Source: a virus. From it: a stretch of DNA of 26,153 nt. A program made the position numbers and the translations under genes. The notes under the pieces were generated by a model. That model was not told the DNA's origin and searched no databases. It saw only the letters and a program-made list of their open reading frames with translations. How positions within the stretch are numbered: the stretch's first letter is position 1; every line of letters begins with the position of its first letter. The stretch covers positions 1 to 26,153 of the IMG/VR virus record IMGVR_UViG_3300006736_000079; one strand, written 5' to 3'. Below are positions 14,090 through 22,600 of this stretch, piece after piece.

Positions 14090-14716
14090 CTAGTCCAAAT
14101 CTAGTTGTACTTCATACCAGTGGAAGCCGTGGGTAAACGTGTCTCCAACCAAGCCGGATACAACGTGCATTGACAAGCCCGCTGTAGGTGGAACTATGAT
14201 TCTGCCCCCTATAGGAGCACACATGATGCCACCGGGCAGAACACCTGCCTCTTCTGCTTCGCTGGAAACCCCCCAGGGAAACCACCCGTCATTTACTACT
14301 GTTGCCCCAACATCAAGCCTAGCCTTGCCTCCATAGTTAGTGCCGCCACAGGTACTTTTGATAGCTGTGATGTCAGCAGTAACTGCACTCATGCCTGTTG
14401 GGTGACTGCAAGCCCATATACCCGCATATGTCTGGGCTGCTGTAGATACAAGATTAAAGGCCATAATCCGCTCCACAACATACGACTTCCCGCCAGCAGC
14501 CTCACCGTTCCAGAGAGTAAAGGCGGCAGTTGTGCTGGGTCTTACAACCAAGGCGGCAATGGCAGATGTAGACATCGCCTGGTAGCCAATCCCCCTTTTA
14601 GTTAATGCTGCTCCGGCAGGCAGACCCTGAGCTACATGCAGGTCTCCGCTTCGGGTTCCCCTGATAGCCACGCGGCTTCCAATCGACAGCCTCTTGCCAA
14701 ATAATTCCAGTTCCAT
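14090..14716 (-). CDS. Beta-rich virion protein, 208 aa
   Basis: GGAGGGAG lies just before the ATG at 14716. The sequence is Gly/Ala/Val-rich with alternating strand motifs (AALVVRPSTTAAFTLWNGEA; RIIVPPTAGLSMHVV) and few charges, typical of a jelly-roll-like capsid decoration or tail appendage protein. There is no enzymatic motif. It is separated from the next gene upstream by a 117-bp gap holding a possible terminator and promoter, so it may head its own transcription unit. The exact virion role is unknown. Confidence 0.65.
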   Translation of the reverse strand: MELELFGKRLSIGSRVAIRGTRSGDLHVAQGLPAGAALTKRGIGYQAMSTSAIAALVVRPSTTAAFTLWNGEAAGGKSYVVERIMAFNLVSTAAQTYAGIWACSHPTGMSAVTADITAIKSTCGGTNYGGKARLDVGATVVNDGWFPWGVSSEAEEAGVLPGGIMCAPIGGRIIVPPTAGLSMHVVSGLVGDTFTHGFHWYEVQLDLD

Positions 14717-14725
14717 ATCTCCCTC

Positions 14726-14767
14726 CTAGTTATCTACCGGTTCTATATCAAACCATATAATGCTCAT
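14726..14767 (-). other. Possible 13-aa leader micro-ORF
   Basis: On the minus strand an ATG at 14767 opens MSIIWFDIEPVDN and ends with TAG at 14726-14728, just before the Shine-Dalgarno of the 208-aa gene. The predicted start of transcription from the TATAAT at 14774-14779 falls at or near this ATG. There is no independent ribosome-binding site, so it may be chance. Confidence 0.2.
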
Positions 14768-14773
14768 GCCTTA

Positions 14774-14779
14774 ATTATA
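14774..14779 (-). promoter_or_regulatory. Possible internal late promoter (-10 element)
   Basis: A perfect TATAAT on the minus strand lies about 58 nt upstream of the ATG at 14716 inside a 117-bp intergenic gap. No good -35 is present at 16-18 nt, so it would need a phage or host activator. It lies directly after the hairpin at 14804-14818. Confidence 0.35.
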
Positions 14780-14803
14780 CAACAGCTGGAGATAAGAGAA
14801 TAA

Positions 14804-14818
14804 CCTGGCCTCTCCAGG
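14804..14818 (-). terminator. Weak intrinsic-terminator-like hairpin
   Basis: CCTGG and CCAGG form a 5-bp GC-rich stem with a 5-nt loop, starting about 16 nt after the stop of the 181-aa gene. On the minus strand it is followed by T-rich TTATTCTCTTAT. The stem is short, so it is probably partial termination at best. Confidence 0.35.
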
Positions 14819-14833
14819 CTGCCGGTACTGCCA

Positions 14834-15379
14834 TTAATCTTCCACATCCCTTTCATTTATATTCTCGCCTGATATGCTGGCAAGGTGCAACTTGCTCTGC
14901 CTGCCTTCCATGAGTATCTTGTAGAGCAACTCGTTCTGCTCTGCCAGCTTATCTTTTAATACTTCTAGTTGCAAAGACATACCTCCTTCTCCCAGTATCC
15001 ACCACTCCGTACCATCACTGAAGATTTCAATAGATCGGTATTGCAGTCCCAGCTCCAGAGTTGTTTCACCGTCAACTGTCTCGTTGCTGAACGGGTCTAT
15101 GGCAACCCGGTTGTCGCTGGTATCTATCTTCTTGATTTTATACAGCCTGCCCACTACAGTGTCGGCCTCCAGCAGGTTTATTGTTACCGGCCCGCTGGCA
15201 GCGTCTACCAGTATTACCGTTTCATTGCCTGCCGTATACTCCGTTTTTACAGGACTGTTCGCTACCAGCTTTATACTGATACTGCCCTGTACACTCAGGA
15301 ACTTGGGATGTGTCAGTGCCCTCCATAGCTTCTCCCAGTTCAGCTGGAATACACGGCGGTCTGGTGTGCCTTGTGGCAT
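14834..15379 (-). CDS. Virion-associated beta-rich protein with C-terminal coiled coil, 181 aa
   Basis: Residues 40-128 carry a compact beta domain (ETVILVDAASGPVTINL; VVGRLYKIKKID; TDGETTLELGLQYRSIEIF-like strands; EWWILGEGG). Domains of this kind are often seen at the ends of phage fibre or baseplate proteins. Residues 132-155 form a short coiled coil (LQLEVLKDKLAEQNELLYKI), which suggests oligomerisation. The first 30 residues are basic and Trp-rich. The ATG at 15379 is 1 nt from the stop of the upstream gene. A role as a minor tail or spike component is likely but not proven. Confidence 0.6.
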   Translation of the reverse strand: MPQGTPDRRVFQLNWEKLWRALTHPKFLSVQGSISIKLVANSPVKTEYTAGNETVILVDAASGPVTINLLEADTVVGRLYKIKKIDTSDNRVAIDPFSNETVDGETTLELGLQYRSIEIFSDGTEWWILGEGGMSLQLEVLKDKLAEQNELLYKILMEGRQSKLHLASISGENINERDVED

Positions 15380-16048
15380 CTAGTTATCCTTTTTAGCCCC
15401 GGTCTTCCTGTCCCTGTCACTGACGTACAGAGGAGCTTCGGGCGTACCGACAGGCAAATCAGCATCTTCCTCTTCCGCGCTGCCGGCAACCGCAGTCGCA
15501 GTGTTGCCAGCCAACTTAACCAGACTGGTCATCTGGTCTTTCTGGAACTGCCTGTCTTCCTTTCGCTCCTTGTCCGTTCTTTCCCTCTCCAGTGTCTTCC
15601 ACTCCATCTGGTGGCGATGCTCCATATGTGAAGCTAATTGCATGGGAGTAGGGAGATTGGACTTGTTGCAGATAGGAAATCCCATAGTGGTATATAGCTT
15701 CCTGTTAGGATCGTCCTTGTGCAACAGGCACTTGATAGTTCCCGCCTTGGGCCTGATGCCGGGGTCTTTGTCAGTAAAACACAAAGTGCCATCTTCGGGC
15801 CTTCTTTTTCTCAACTGAAACCTTAGCATTACATCGTCTGCCCCGCGATTAATAATACTCTCCTCCCCAGTTCTGTTGTCCCAGACCCTGACCTTGCCGG
15901 GGTCTATCAGGGAACTCACTACCATCGGTATACCCGAATCGCCGGTATCAATAGTGTTCCCGACCTTGAAACTGCCCATTGCCTCTGCCGACAGCTCCTC
16001 GGCTATTTCCTGTGCCTCCGGGTCTAAAGTAACGGTTTGCTCATCCAT
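15380..16048 (-). CDS. Putative zinc-binding structural or accessory protein, 222 aa
   Basis: The ATG at 16048 follows GAGGTG and overlaps the upstream gene by 25 nt. After an acidic N-terminus, residues 105-150 contain C107, C127, H141 and H144/H146 in the order of a degenerate C2H2 unit. A charged helix at about 150-175 (KTLERERTDKERKEDRQFQK) follows, then a Gly/Ala/Pro-rich tail. The position among virion genes suggests an assembly factor or minor virion protein. I do not recognise the family. Confidence 0.55.
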   Translation of the reverse strand: MDEQTVTLDPEAQEIAEELSAEAMGSFKVGNTIDTGDSGIPMVVSSLIDPGKVRVWDNRTGEESIINRGADDVMLRFQLRKRRPEDGTLCFTDKDPGIRPKAGTIKCLLHKDDPNRKLYTTMGFPICNKSNLPTPMQLASHMEHRHQMEWKTLERERTDKERKEDRQFQKDQMTSLVKLAGNTATAVAGSAEEEDADLPVGTPEAPLYVSDRDRKTGAKKDN

Positions 16049-16425
16049 TTGTTTACACCTCTATCCTTTTTAGTATCCTGTATTTCCTGGTACATTGTTG
16101 CCATGTCGGCTACCGGCAACTCCGACCGGTCTGTTTGCGAATTTCTCAAGTCATCAGCTATATCTTTCAATTCTCCGACACTGTGGTATATTTCTATCTT
16201 TTCATTGTCTGTTATTACACCACCCGGAATACTGAAGGTTTCCGCTGCAAAGTTTTTCCTTGACCCTAAATCCCTTTCACTATCGGCAAACCAGTCTCCC
16301 CGTATGACACGAATAGTCTGGTATCGCCTGATGTCCTTGCCGTCCGGAGTGTTCCTGTTAATCTCTGTCAGGGCAAAACAGGGCTCGTCATCGGATATCC
16401 ACAGAGTGGCAGGTATTATCTTCAT
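16024..16425 (-). CDS. Hypothetical late protein, 133 aa
   Basis: GAGATAGAGG precedes the ATG at 16425, which overlaps the previous stop by 4 nt (ATGA). The N-terminal half is beta-like and contains IIPATLWISDDEPCFALTEI; the C-terminal half is helical and charged (ELKDIADDLRNSQTDRSELP). There is no known motif. It is sandwiched by overlap between two other unknown late genes, so the three are likely co-translated and may work together. Confidence 0.6.
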   Translation of the reverse strand: MKIIPATLWISDDEPCFALTEINRNTPDGKDIRRYQTIRVIRGDWFADSERDLGSRKNFAAETFSIPGGVITDNEKIEIYHSVGELKDIADDLRNSQTDRSELPVADMATMYQEIQDTKKDRGVNKWMSKPLL

Positions 16426-16820
16426 GCCTCTATCTCGACATACTTGTCCAGTAGTATTAAATGCTGGGTTTTTAAAACTGTATCCTTTGGAAGTTGTACC
16501 TTGTGGAACTTAATATCTGAATCCATGTTCATCAGTTCGTTATATTCACTGATAAACCCTCCCCAGTTTTCACATTGAGCGTCTATGGTATTTGAACCGG
16601 GATTATGCTTCGCTATCAACTTGTCCAGCTGGCTCTGGATTATCTCTACCTCGCTCCTTATTCCCTTGGCCAGCTTTACTACCTTCATGCCGCATGCTAC
16701 AGGAACATCCGCATCTATCAGGGTCTCCATTGGCGATAACAGGTCTTCCTTTCCAGCCCTCCGTATAGGTTGAAACAACAAGAACAGCTCTCCGTTTGTA
16801 ACTTTTCCGTTAGTACTCAT
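16422..16820 (-). CDS. Hypothetical late protein, possibly DUF1617-like, 132 aa
   Basis: AGTGAGGG precedes the ATG at 16820. The beginning (KVTNGELFLLFQPIRRAGKE) and a helical middle with LDKLIAKHNPGS, followed by a segment ending in LDKYVEIEA, recall small phage proteins of the DUF1617 type. These begin with a similar Asn-Gly-x-Leu segment and a helix of regularly spaced charges. The match is from memory of the pattern only. It lies after the hairpin region at 16859-16892, which separates it from the highly expressed capsid genes. Confidence 0.5.
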   Translation of the reverse strand: MSTNGKVTNGELFLLFQPIRRAGKEDLLSPMETLIDADVPVACGMKVVKLAKGIRSEVEIIQSQLDKLIAKHNPGSNTIDAQCENWGGFISEYNELMNMDSDIKFHKVQLPKDTVLKTQHLILLDKYVEIEA

Positions 16821-16858
16821 TCCCTCACTTCTTTTTTTATTGGAGCTTTTGAATGGAG

Positions 16859-16892
16859 CCCCTTTATGGGGTTCAATTAGTACCCGAACCCC
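16859..16892 (-). promoter_or_regulatory. Mutually exclusive hairpins (attenuator-like or mRNA 3' structure)
   Basis: GGGGTTC (16868-16874) pairs with GAACCCC (16886-16892) across an 11-nt loop. The same GGGG (16868-16871) can instead pair with CCCC (16859-16862) across a 5-nt loop. On the leftward transcript the two stems compete. No U-run follows, so this is not a standard terminator. It lies 20 nt after the stop of the 252-aa gene. Confidence 0.45.
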
Positions 16893-16912
16893 AAAGAGGT
16901 CATGTTATTCTA

Positions 16913-17671
16913 TTAGGCGTTGAAATCACGGTTTGCCGAGATGTAAATATAATCTACATCCATAGTCTTAACAGCCGTGGTTTTGGATTCGGTGATACAG
17001 TTAAAGCACAGGTCAACAGTGGTAGACACGGCACCAGTTACTGTTTTCTGGAGTGCGCCGTCTGTATACCAACGTGCAGTACCGTTAGGGTCAATTTCCA
17101 TTCGGAGTATTTGCCACTCACCAGCAACAGCGTCATCACCTAGATCGTTGCTTGTCGATACTGTTTGGCCAGTGGTAGTCCCGCCGTTATATACTGCGTG
17201 CCAGTCTGCTGAATCACTTAGATCAGTTGACATCAGGAACCCGCATATATCAGATGCGGTAAGGGTTAAAGTCGTGGTAGCACCATGACAAATAGCCCCC
17301 TCGATAATGGCCAGATTTGTGTTAACATCCGAGAATCCAATAAAGGATTCCCCAGTATTAATAGCGGCGAATCGTACCCGTGCCTCCATTACAATTGGTG
17401 CCATTAACGCCACATCAAACATGGTTGCTGTTTGAAGTCCTGCGGCATGAATATCCTCGTTAGTGGTGGTTAATTGAACAACCCCACTAAGGCCATCTGA
17501 ATCCAGCCTAGCAGCCCCTGAGTCTGTTTCTGCGATACCTTGCCCGACAACATTGAAGTAAGCCCCGAGTTGTACTGGGGGAGCGGTTGTTGCTGTCAGC
17601 AGTTGGCCTTGTCCAACAAAGTCGTCAAATATCTCGATTCTTCCTCTTCCTGATTGTCCGTTTATAGCCAA
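16913..17671 (-). CDS. Capsid-associated jelly-roll or lectin-like protein, 252 aa
   Basis: The protein starts with a short segment (IEIFDDFVGQGQL). It then shows the strand pattern of a concanavalin-type or jelly-roll fold: MEARVRFAAINTGESFIGF, GEWQILRMEIDPNGTARWY, ALQKTVTG, then DVDYIYISANRDF at the end. The Phe-x-Gly-Phe and Trp/Tyr-rich strands are typical of such domains. Placement two genes after the major capsid protein suggests a head decoration protein or short head fibre, possibly binding surface sugars. Function is inferred from fold-like sequence and position. Confidence 0.6.
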   Translation of the reverse strand: MAINGQSGRGRIEIFDDFVGQGQLLTATTAPPVQLGAYFNVVGQGIAETDSGAARLDSDGLSGVVQLTTTNEDIHAAGLQTATMFDVALMAPIVMEARVRFAAINTGESFIGFSDVNTNLAIIEGAICHGATTTLTLTASDICGFLMSTDLSDSADWHAVYNGGTTTGQTVSTSNDLGDDAVAGEWQILRMEIDPNGTARWYTDGALQKTVTGAVSTTVDLCFNCITESKTTAVKTMDVDYIYISANRDFNA

Positions 17672-17672
17672 G

Positions 17673-17885
17673 TTATTCTCCTTTCAGGAGCTTTAGCTCC
17701 CGTTCTAATTTTTTTATCCGCCCCACATAAGGGGCTGTGATCTGTCCCGTATGTTCGGGATACCTAGGTATGGCGGCAAGATTCTCGCTACGATTATCCT
17801 GCTTGTTGCCGTTCAGGTTATGGACAAGCCACCCTTTAGGGATTGGCCCATGTTCCTGTTCCCAGATTTCCCTGTTCTCAGCCAT
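17673..17885 (-). CDS. HNH-endonuclease-like small ORF, 70 aa
   Basis: Residues 12-40 (HGPIPKGWLVHNLNGNKQDN, then RSENLAAIP) match the core of HNH-type nucleases of the HNH_3 kind. The N-terminal DNA-binding portion of a full homing enzyme is missing. In place of the usual His-His the motif is His-Asn (VHNLNG), so activity is uncertain. The C-terminus is a coiled-coil-like basic helix (RIKKLERELKLLKGE). It sits tightly between the major capsid gene (2-nt gap) and the next virion gene (1-nt gap), as an insertion kept in frame with the operon. It could be a free-standing mini homing endonuclease or a domesticated remnant. Confidence 0.75.
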   Translation of the reverse strand: MAENREIWEQEHGPIPKGWLVHNLNGNKQDNRSENLAAIPRYPEHTGQITAPYVGRIKKLERELKLLKGE

Positions 17886-17887
17886 CC

Positions 17888-18763
17888 CTAACTTGTTGGC
17901 GTGGCTGCGTCACTCTTTATCTCATATACCCAGTTGCCAGAGCTTCTTTCGCCATAGGCATATTCATCATAATGGAACACTGATGTTCCACCGCCACCCT
18001 TCTGTGGCTCACGCCGCACCTCTGCTCTCGGCAGGAAGCCCTGCACCAGAATGATTCCCATCTTGGAAAAGACACCGCCAATGGCATCGTCTGCACTGTC
18101 GATGGTGATGTTGCCATTCTCGAAGACTTTAGAGCCTGCTATCGGCAGGTTAAAGTGTTCTTGGAACACTCTGGCAGTTGGCCCCTCAGTTACCACATAA
18201 GTGCCTACTCCGGCTACCAGCTCATCATAGATGTCCTTGATCTGGAAGCCATGCAGTACAATGTGTATTGGTTTGGGACCGGGTTCAGTTGCGTTACTGG
18301 ATATTCGGGTGCTGGCTGCTACCAGGTGCCCGCTTGTGAGCGTTGTACCCGCTCCGCACAGACTGGTAGTAGCTGCATCTAGCTGTGTAAGACCATCCTC
18401 GTCTTTCTTACGCTCCATAGCGTTCTGGGCTAATCCGCCCAGCTTGGCAAAGGACTTCTTGCTGATACGAAGTGCCACCCTGTCAGTGATAAAGGTTTGC
18501 AGACCGGTAACTGTTGGCGTTATGGTAATTGCCGAATCGGACAGCTGTTGCGGATTGTCCAGATTAGTGGTCTCCTGCACCGCCTGAGCCGTCAGCTGGG
18601 CAAGGTCTACTTCCTTCCATGCCAGCCCTGTTCCCTTTCCTAGTGTATGTTTGTCTACTAATTGAGTCATTACGCCTTCAAACTCCCGAACCTGCCTAGC
18701 AGATGCTACAACAGTATCCAGGCTGTCAGCTAATGACCCAGTGATTGTATCTCCAGTAGCCAT
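17888..18763 (-). CDS. Major capsid protein (probable HK97 fold), 291 aa
   Basis: AAGGAG precedes the ATG at 18763. It follows the scaffold-like gene and is of typical size for a phage coat protein. The N-terminal arm (ADSLDTVVASARQVREFEGV) is followed by a spine-helix-like segment (KKSFAKLGGLAQNAMERKKD), beta-rich A-domain-like sequences (IHIVLHGFQIKDIYDELVAG; VFENGNITIDSAD) and a final strand region (FSKMGIILVQGFLPRAEVRR). Sequence character and gene order are those of HK97-fold coat proteins; a specific subfamily cannot be named by eye. It would be the most abundant virion protein, and the HNH-like ORF directly downstream is an oddity of this locus. Confidence 0.82.
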   Translation of the reverse strand: MATGDTITGSLADSLDTVVASARQVREFEGVMTQLVDKHTLGKGTGLAWKEVDLAQLTAQAVQETTNLDNPQQLSDSAITITPTVTGLQTFITDRVALRISKKSFAKLGGLAQNAMERKKDEDGLTQLDAATTSLCGAGTTLTSGHLVAASTRISSNATEPGPKPIHIVLHGFQIKDIYDELVAGVGTYVVTEGPTARVFQEHFNLPIAGSKVFENGNITIDSADDAIGGVFSKMGIILVQGFLPRAEVRREPQKGGGGTSVFHYDEYAYGERSSGNWVYEIKSDAATPTS

Positions 18764-18781
18764 TTCATTCTCCTTGTTAAA

Positions 18782-19633
18782 TTATTGAGATACTAATGGG
18801 CCTTCTAGGTCCTCTAGAGCTTGGGCTCCCTTCTTGTAGTCTACCCTCTGACCAGTTGCCATTTTTGCTATAATGTCTGCGTCATTGGGGCTGGAACCCT
18901 TTGGTCCATTGGTACTCTCGTTGAAGGCACCTGTATCATTTAAGGTTTTCCGTGCCTTCTTTTCTGCCAGTTCGTCAATACGTTTTTCCTCATCTTCCTT
19001 GGAAGCAGCGGGAATAGCGGTAGCTGCTCTAGCCCGGATAGCATTACCCAAGTAGGTTTTGGCATTGTCAAACAAGCCATACTGCATAAGCTTCGCTACC
19101 TCCACCAAGTCCGGGTCATTTTGGTAGTTGCCCATTTTAACGCCGGAACGCGCTATTATTGCCTCCAGCTCATTGCCCACTTGTTTATACCGATTATTGT
19201 ATTCCTGATCTGCTTCCCTCTGCTCTGTTCCTGCAAGGGCTTGGTTCATCTGAGCTATTTCTCCAGCCAAATTATTGAAATGGTTCTCCTCGCCATCCAT
19301 GCTAGGATTAGCTTTTCCGTAGGTCTGGATTAGTTTACCCAGAATCTCTCCCTGCTGGTCTATCCTTCTGGTAAGCTTACTGGACTGCCGGTCTCTCTCA
19401 CTTAGATTTCTCTGATTGGATTGATACTGACTCTTCCAGTGTTCCGCTTCCTTTTGGGATGATTCCAGCTGTGCCTTCAGGGGTCCCAGTGCATCTTCGG
19501 CCTCTTTCGGCTCTGCCTGAGCTTCGGATGAAGTTTCCTCATCAGGCTTCTCAGTTAGCTCTGCTTCGGGTTCCTGAGTTTCTGTGATTAGTTGCCCATC
19601 CTCTACCTCATTAGTTTGCTCTTCATCAGCCAT
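18782..19633 (-). CDS. Capsid scaffold-like protein, 283 aa
   Basis: The first 50 residues are highly acidic and low-complexity (EAELTEKPDEETSSEAQAEP). A long coiled-coil-like helix runs from about 50 to 110 (LKAQLESSQKEAEHWKSQYQ) and continues through a helical middle (about 120-210). The charged C-terminal part (KEDEEKRIDELAEKKARKTL) ends with a short basic and glycine-containing tail. Acidic, helical, low-cysteine proteins directly upstream of the coat gene are the usual scaffolding proteins, which shape the procapsid and leave before packaging. Confidence rests on composition and position. Confidence 0.8.
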   Translation of the reverse strand: MADEEQTNEVEDGQLITETQEPEAELTEKPDEETSSEAQAEPKEAEDALGPLKAQLESSQKEAEHWKSQYQSNQRNLSERDRQSSKLTRRIDQQGEILGKLIQTYGKANPSMDGEENHFNNLAGEIAQMNQALAGTEQREADQEYNNRYKQVGNELEAIIARSGVKMGNYQNDPDLVEVAKLMQYGLFDNAKTYLGNAIRARAATAIPAASKEDEEKRIDELAEKKARKTLNDTGAFNESTNGPKGSSPNDADIIAKMATGQRVDYKKGAQALEDLEGPLVSQ

Positions 19634-19663
19634 TGGTTATATGATTCCCTCCTGATTATTATT

Positions 19664-22600
19664 TTAAATCTCCCTATACCACTGATCGACAGCCATTGCA
19701 CCCGCCGGATTAGAACGCTTCCAGTGAACCTTGGCGTTTGATATTAACCGCTCCACCGCTATTAATTGCGGGGCCGCCCGCTTCTTGGCATTTCCTCTTA
19801 TGGTAGGCCACATATGGGGAGGTATTTCTCGCCACCTGCTATCCAGCTGCTCGTTAAGGTCTGTGACTGTTTCTTTCCATGTCTCCCGTAGCGCATGAAT
19901 TCCCTTCCAGCCCGGAGATGCAGATACCTTCTCAAAAATTGCATCCTCTATTTCCCAGAATGGCTTGATTATATTTATGAGCTCTTGGCGTTCCTCCTCT
20001 ATTGCCACAGCGCGGGGAGACAGGTCGTTAATCCAGTCGTGCTGGTTTTCACTGATATATAGCCGTTCCCCGGGGGTCTTCTCACTCAGGAATGTCTCCG
20101 CAGCAGCATGTGTCGCCCCCCAATCAATTAGACCATTATCATCGCGCTTCATCTTAGCATCTTCATAAAAGTATTCGCGGTATCCCCGAAGTGCCTTGTC
20201 GTACGGGTGGTCGTCTTCCAGCCACCTTTCGAGACCCTCCCGGCCTTCCGGGTCTATCCAATCCTTCATCATGTGTGCTGTATAAACCCCCGAAAACTTG
20301 CTAGTCATATGCTTCTTACGAAGGTCGTTATAGGTCTTCCACGATATTTCGCCGCTTTGCTTTAACTCAGCAATTTTATTCATTTCTGTTTTGAACTCGC
20401 CATCGATCTCATCCCGGACTACGGCGAAGGCTTTATCAAAATCAGAGCCTTTCTGCCTGAGCCAGACTTGGGAAACCTCTTCATTTAATGCTATTAATTC
20501 GGGGTTAGCCTTTTCCAGTGAATTCTGTTCCTGAACGGTTAAGCCCTCAGTTAAACCTAGCGGGCCATCCTTGTTCCAGTCTTTATCATAATGCTCGTTG
20601 GCCAGCTCATTTCTAAGTTCGGTTCTTTTGCCGGCCGCAGACAGGGGATGACCACGGCCTCCAACAAACTCGGTGATACCCCTCAAAGCACGCTGCGCCA
20701 TATTCCCGCCCTCAAACAATACACTGTGTATCCATATCGGCACCAAGTTTTCGGCAACCACTGTATCGGTGAGATGCCAGAGAGAGTCCCTGGAAGGCTC
20801 CCCCACATAATCCTTGCCGGTCCAGATATCTATGATAGTTTTTAGTAAAGGGGCTGACTGGGCTCTACCAGTTTGAAGTAATGGGTTCTCCTGCCATCTA
20901 GGGTCAATAAAAACCGCTAGGTCTTTATCGTCAGGGTCATCAGTGATCTGGCCGCTGACGGCACCAAGTGTCTTGGCGAACATGCCAATCACAGAGCGTA
21001 CCTTGCCACCTGGGCCAATTCTTTGGCCCGCTATAGTCCATGTGAAGAAATCTGGATTATATACCCATGTTTCGCCCTGTTGCCTCATCGGGCTCAGGTG
21101 TCTCTCAATCTCCTCCTCGGTTCTGGCTCCCAACGCTATGGACACTGCCGTACCTAGTGCTGCCAGTCCCGCCATGCCATGTGCCATAGAATCCCTTGCC
21201 AGCTTGCCACGCAAACCACCCCGCCTAACAGCCCCCTGAGCCGCATCATACAACAATGCTGTTATAGCCCTTGTGTAATTTGGTGCCAGAGCTATGGCTG
21301 TTTGTATTTGCCTCCTTCGGCCGGTCATGCCGAGTCTGGCACTGTCTGCCAAACCCCTAAACTCATTAATGAAGGCATCCAGTTCAGCAACCTGCTTGGC
21401 AGCCAAGTTAGGGTCTGCGGCGGCAGTCAGATGCTCCAGAGACTTTTTGAGTTCTATGCCAGCTACATCCAAAGATGCTTCGTAGGCTCTGGCAAAAGGT
21501 TTTAATATAACATTGGCACCCTTTCCGTATATCCTTGGAACCGCCAGTAGCGAGGTCTTCGCAGCATACCCCAGGGGACCCTGCCCCTTTTCTCTGGGGG
21601 GGCGCAACATTTTCCCGAGAGGTGTTTTGGATGCCAAAAGTCCCCCCGGCCCGGTAATGGCTTCTGTTATCTCAACTTCCGGACCGCCACCCCTTGTCAG
21701 GATCAGATTTGGGGAGCTATGTATTCTATCTGCATTTTGAGCGAGAACCCGCGCATGGAACTCAGGATCAAGCATTGCCTGTACAAACCCCTTCATGGAT
21801 TTGCCCCAGACAGCAGGTTTCCATGTTGCCAGAAACAACAATTGGATAGTTGCCGTACTTACATCGCCAGCAAGCACAAACAACCTGGCGATAGCATTAA
21901 CCTTGTTGGTTGCCGTTAGTACTGAGTTGAACTTGGTTGGCTTAAAACTCTCCACCAGAAGATCCCCCACTTCCTTAGCATCCTTTCCCATCAGAATCTT
22001 GCCCCAGAGGGCTTCAGGTGCTTCGCCATGCTTAAATCCAAACTCGCCTACCCCTACTTTACCCAAGGTTTTTGGCTTCAGCTCCCTTTTCCATACCTTG
22101 TCCAGAACGTCCACATCTGCAATCTTCTGCTTCAGCCCAGCCTGAATTCTCTGTAGTTCGCCAAATATCTCCGGGCCTTGGCGGAGCGAGAGACCATAGG
22201 GAAGTTTCTGGAGGCTAGGGATATCAGATAGAATTCTGATCGGTGTTTTAGGTCCGTGCTTTCCAGTCATATACTTATCGGCTACTTTTCCAGCCACCGA
22301 AGCTGCTTTACTCAATTGAGCTTTAAGTTGTCTAGTAGCCTCACCGACAGCTTTAGCGGTTGTCTTTTCGAGAGGAATACTTTTCCACTCTACCCCCACC
22401 AATTCTTTGGAAAGCAGATTCCCTTTAACGCCAGTGATTTCTTGCAAAGTTTCCTCTAGCCGCTTAATGGCATCCATGTCAGCTCGAGCACGTATCTTTG
22501 TAATACTAAGGAAAGAATGATTACTAACAGGCGAGAACCTGTCCCACGCCGGGAATGTTTTAGGAAGGAGTGGCGGCAGCTTCCCTTTAACGCCGGCGAA

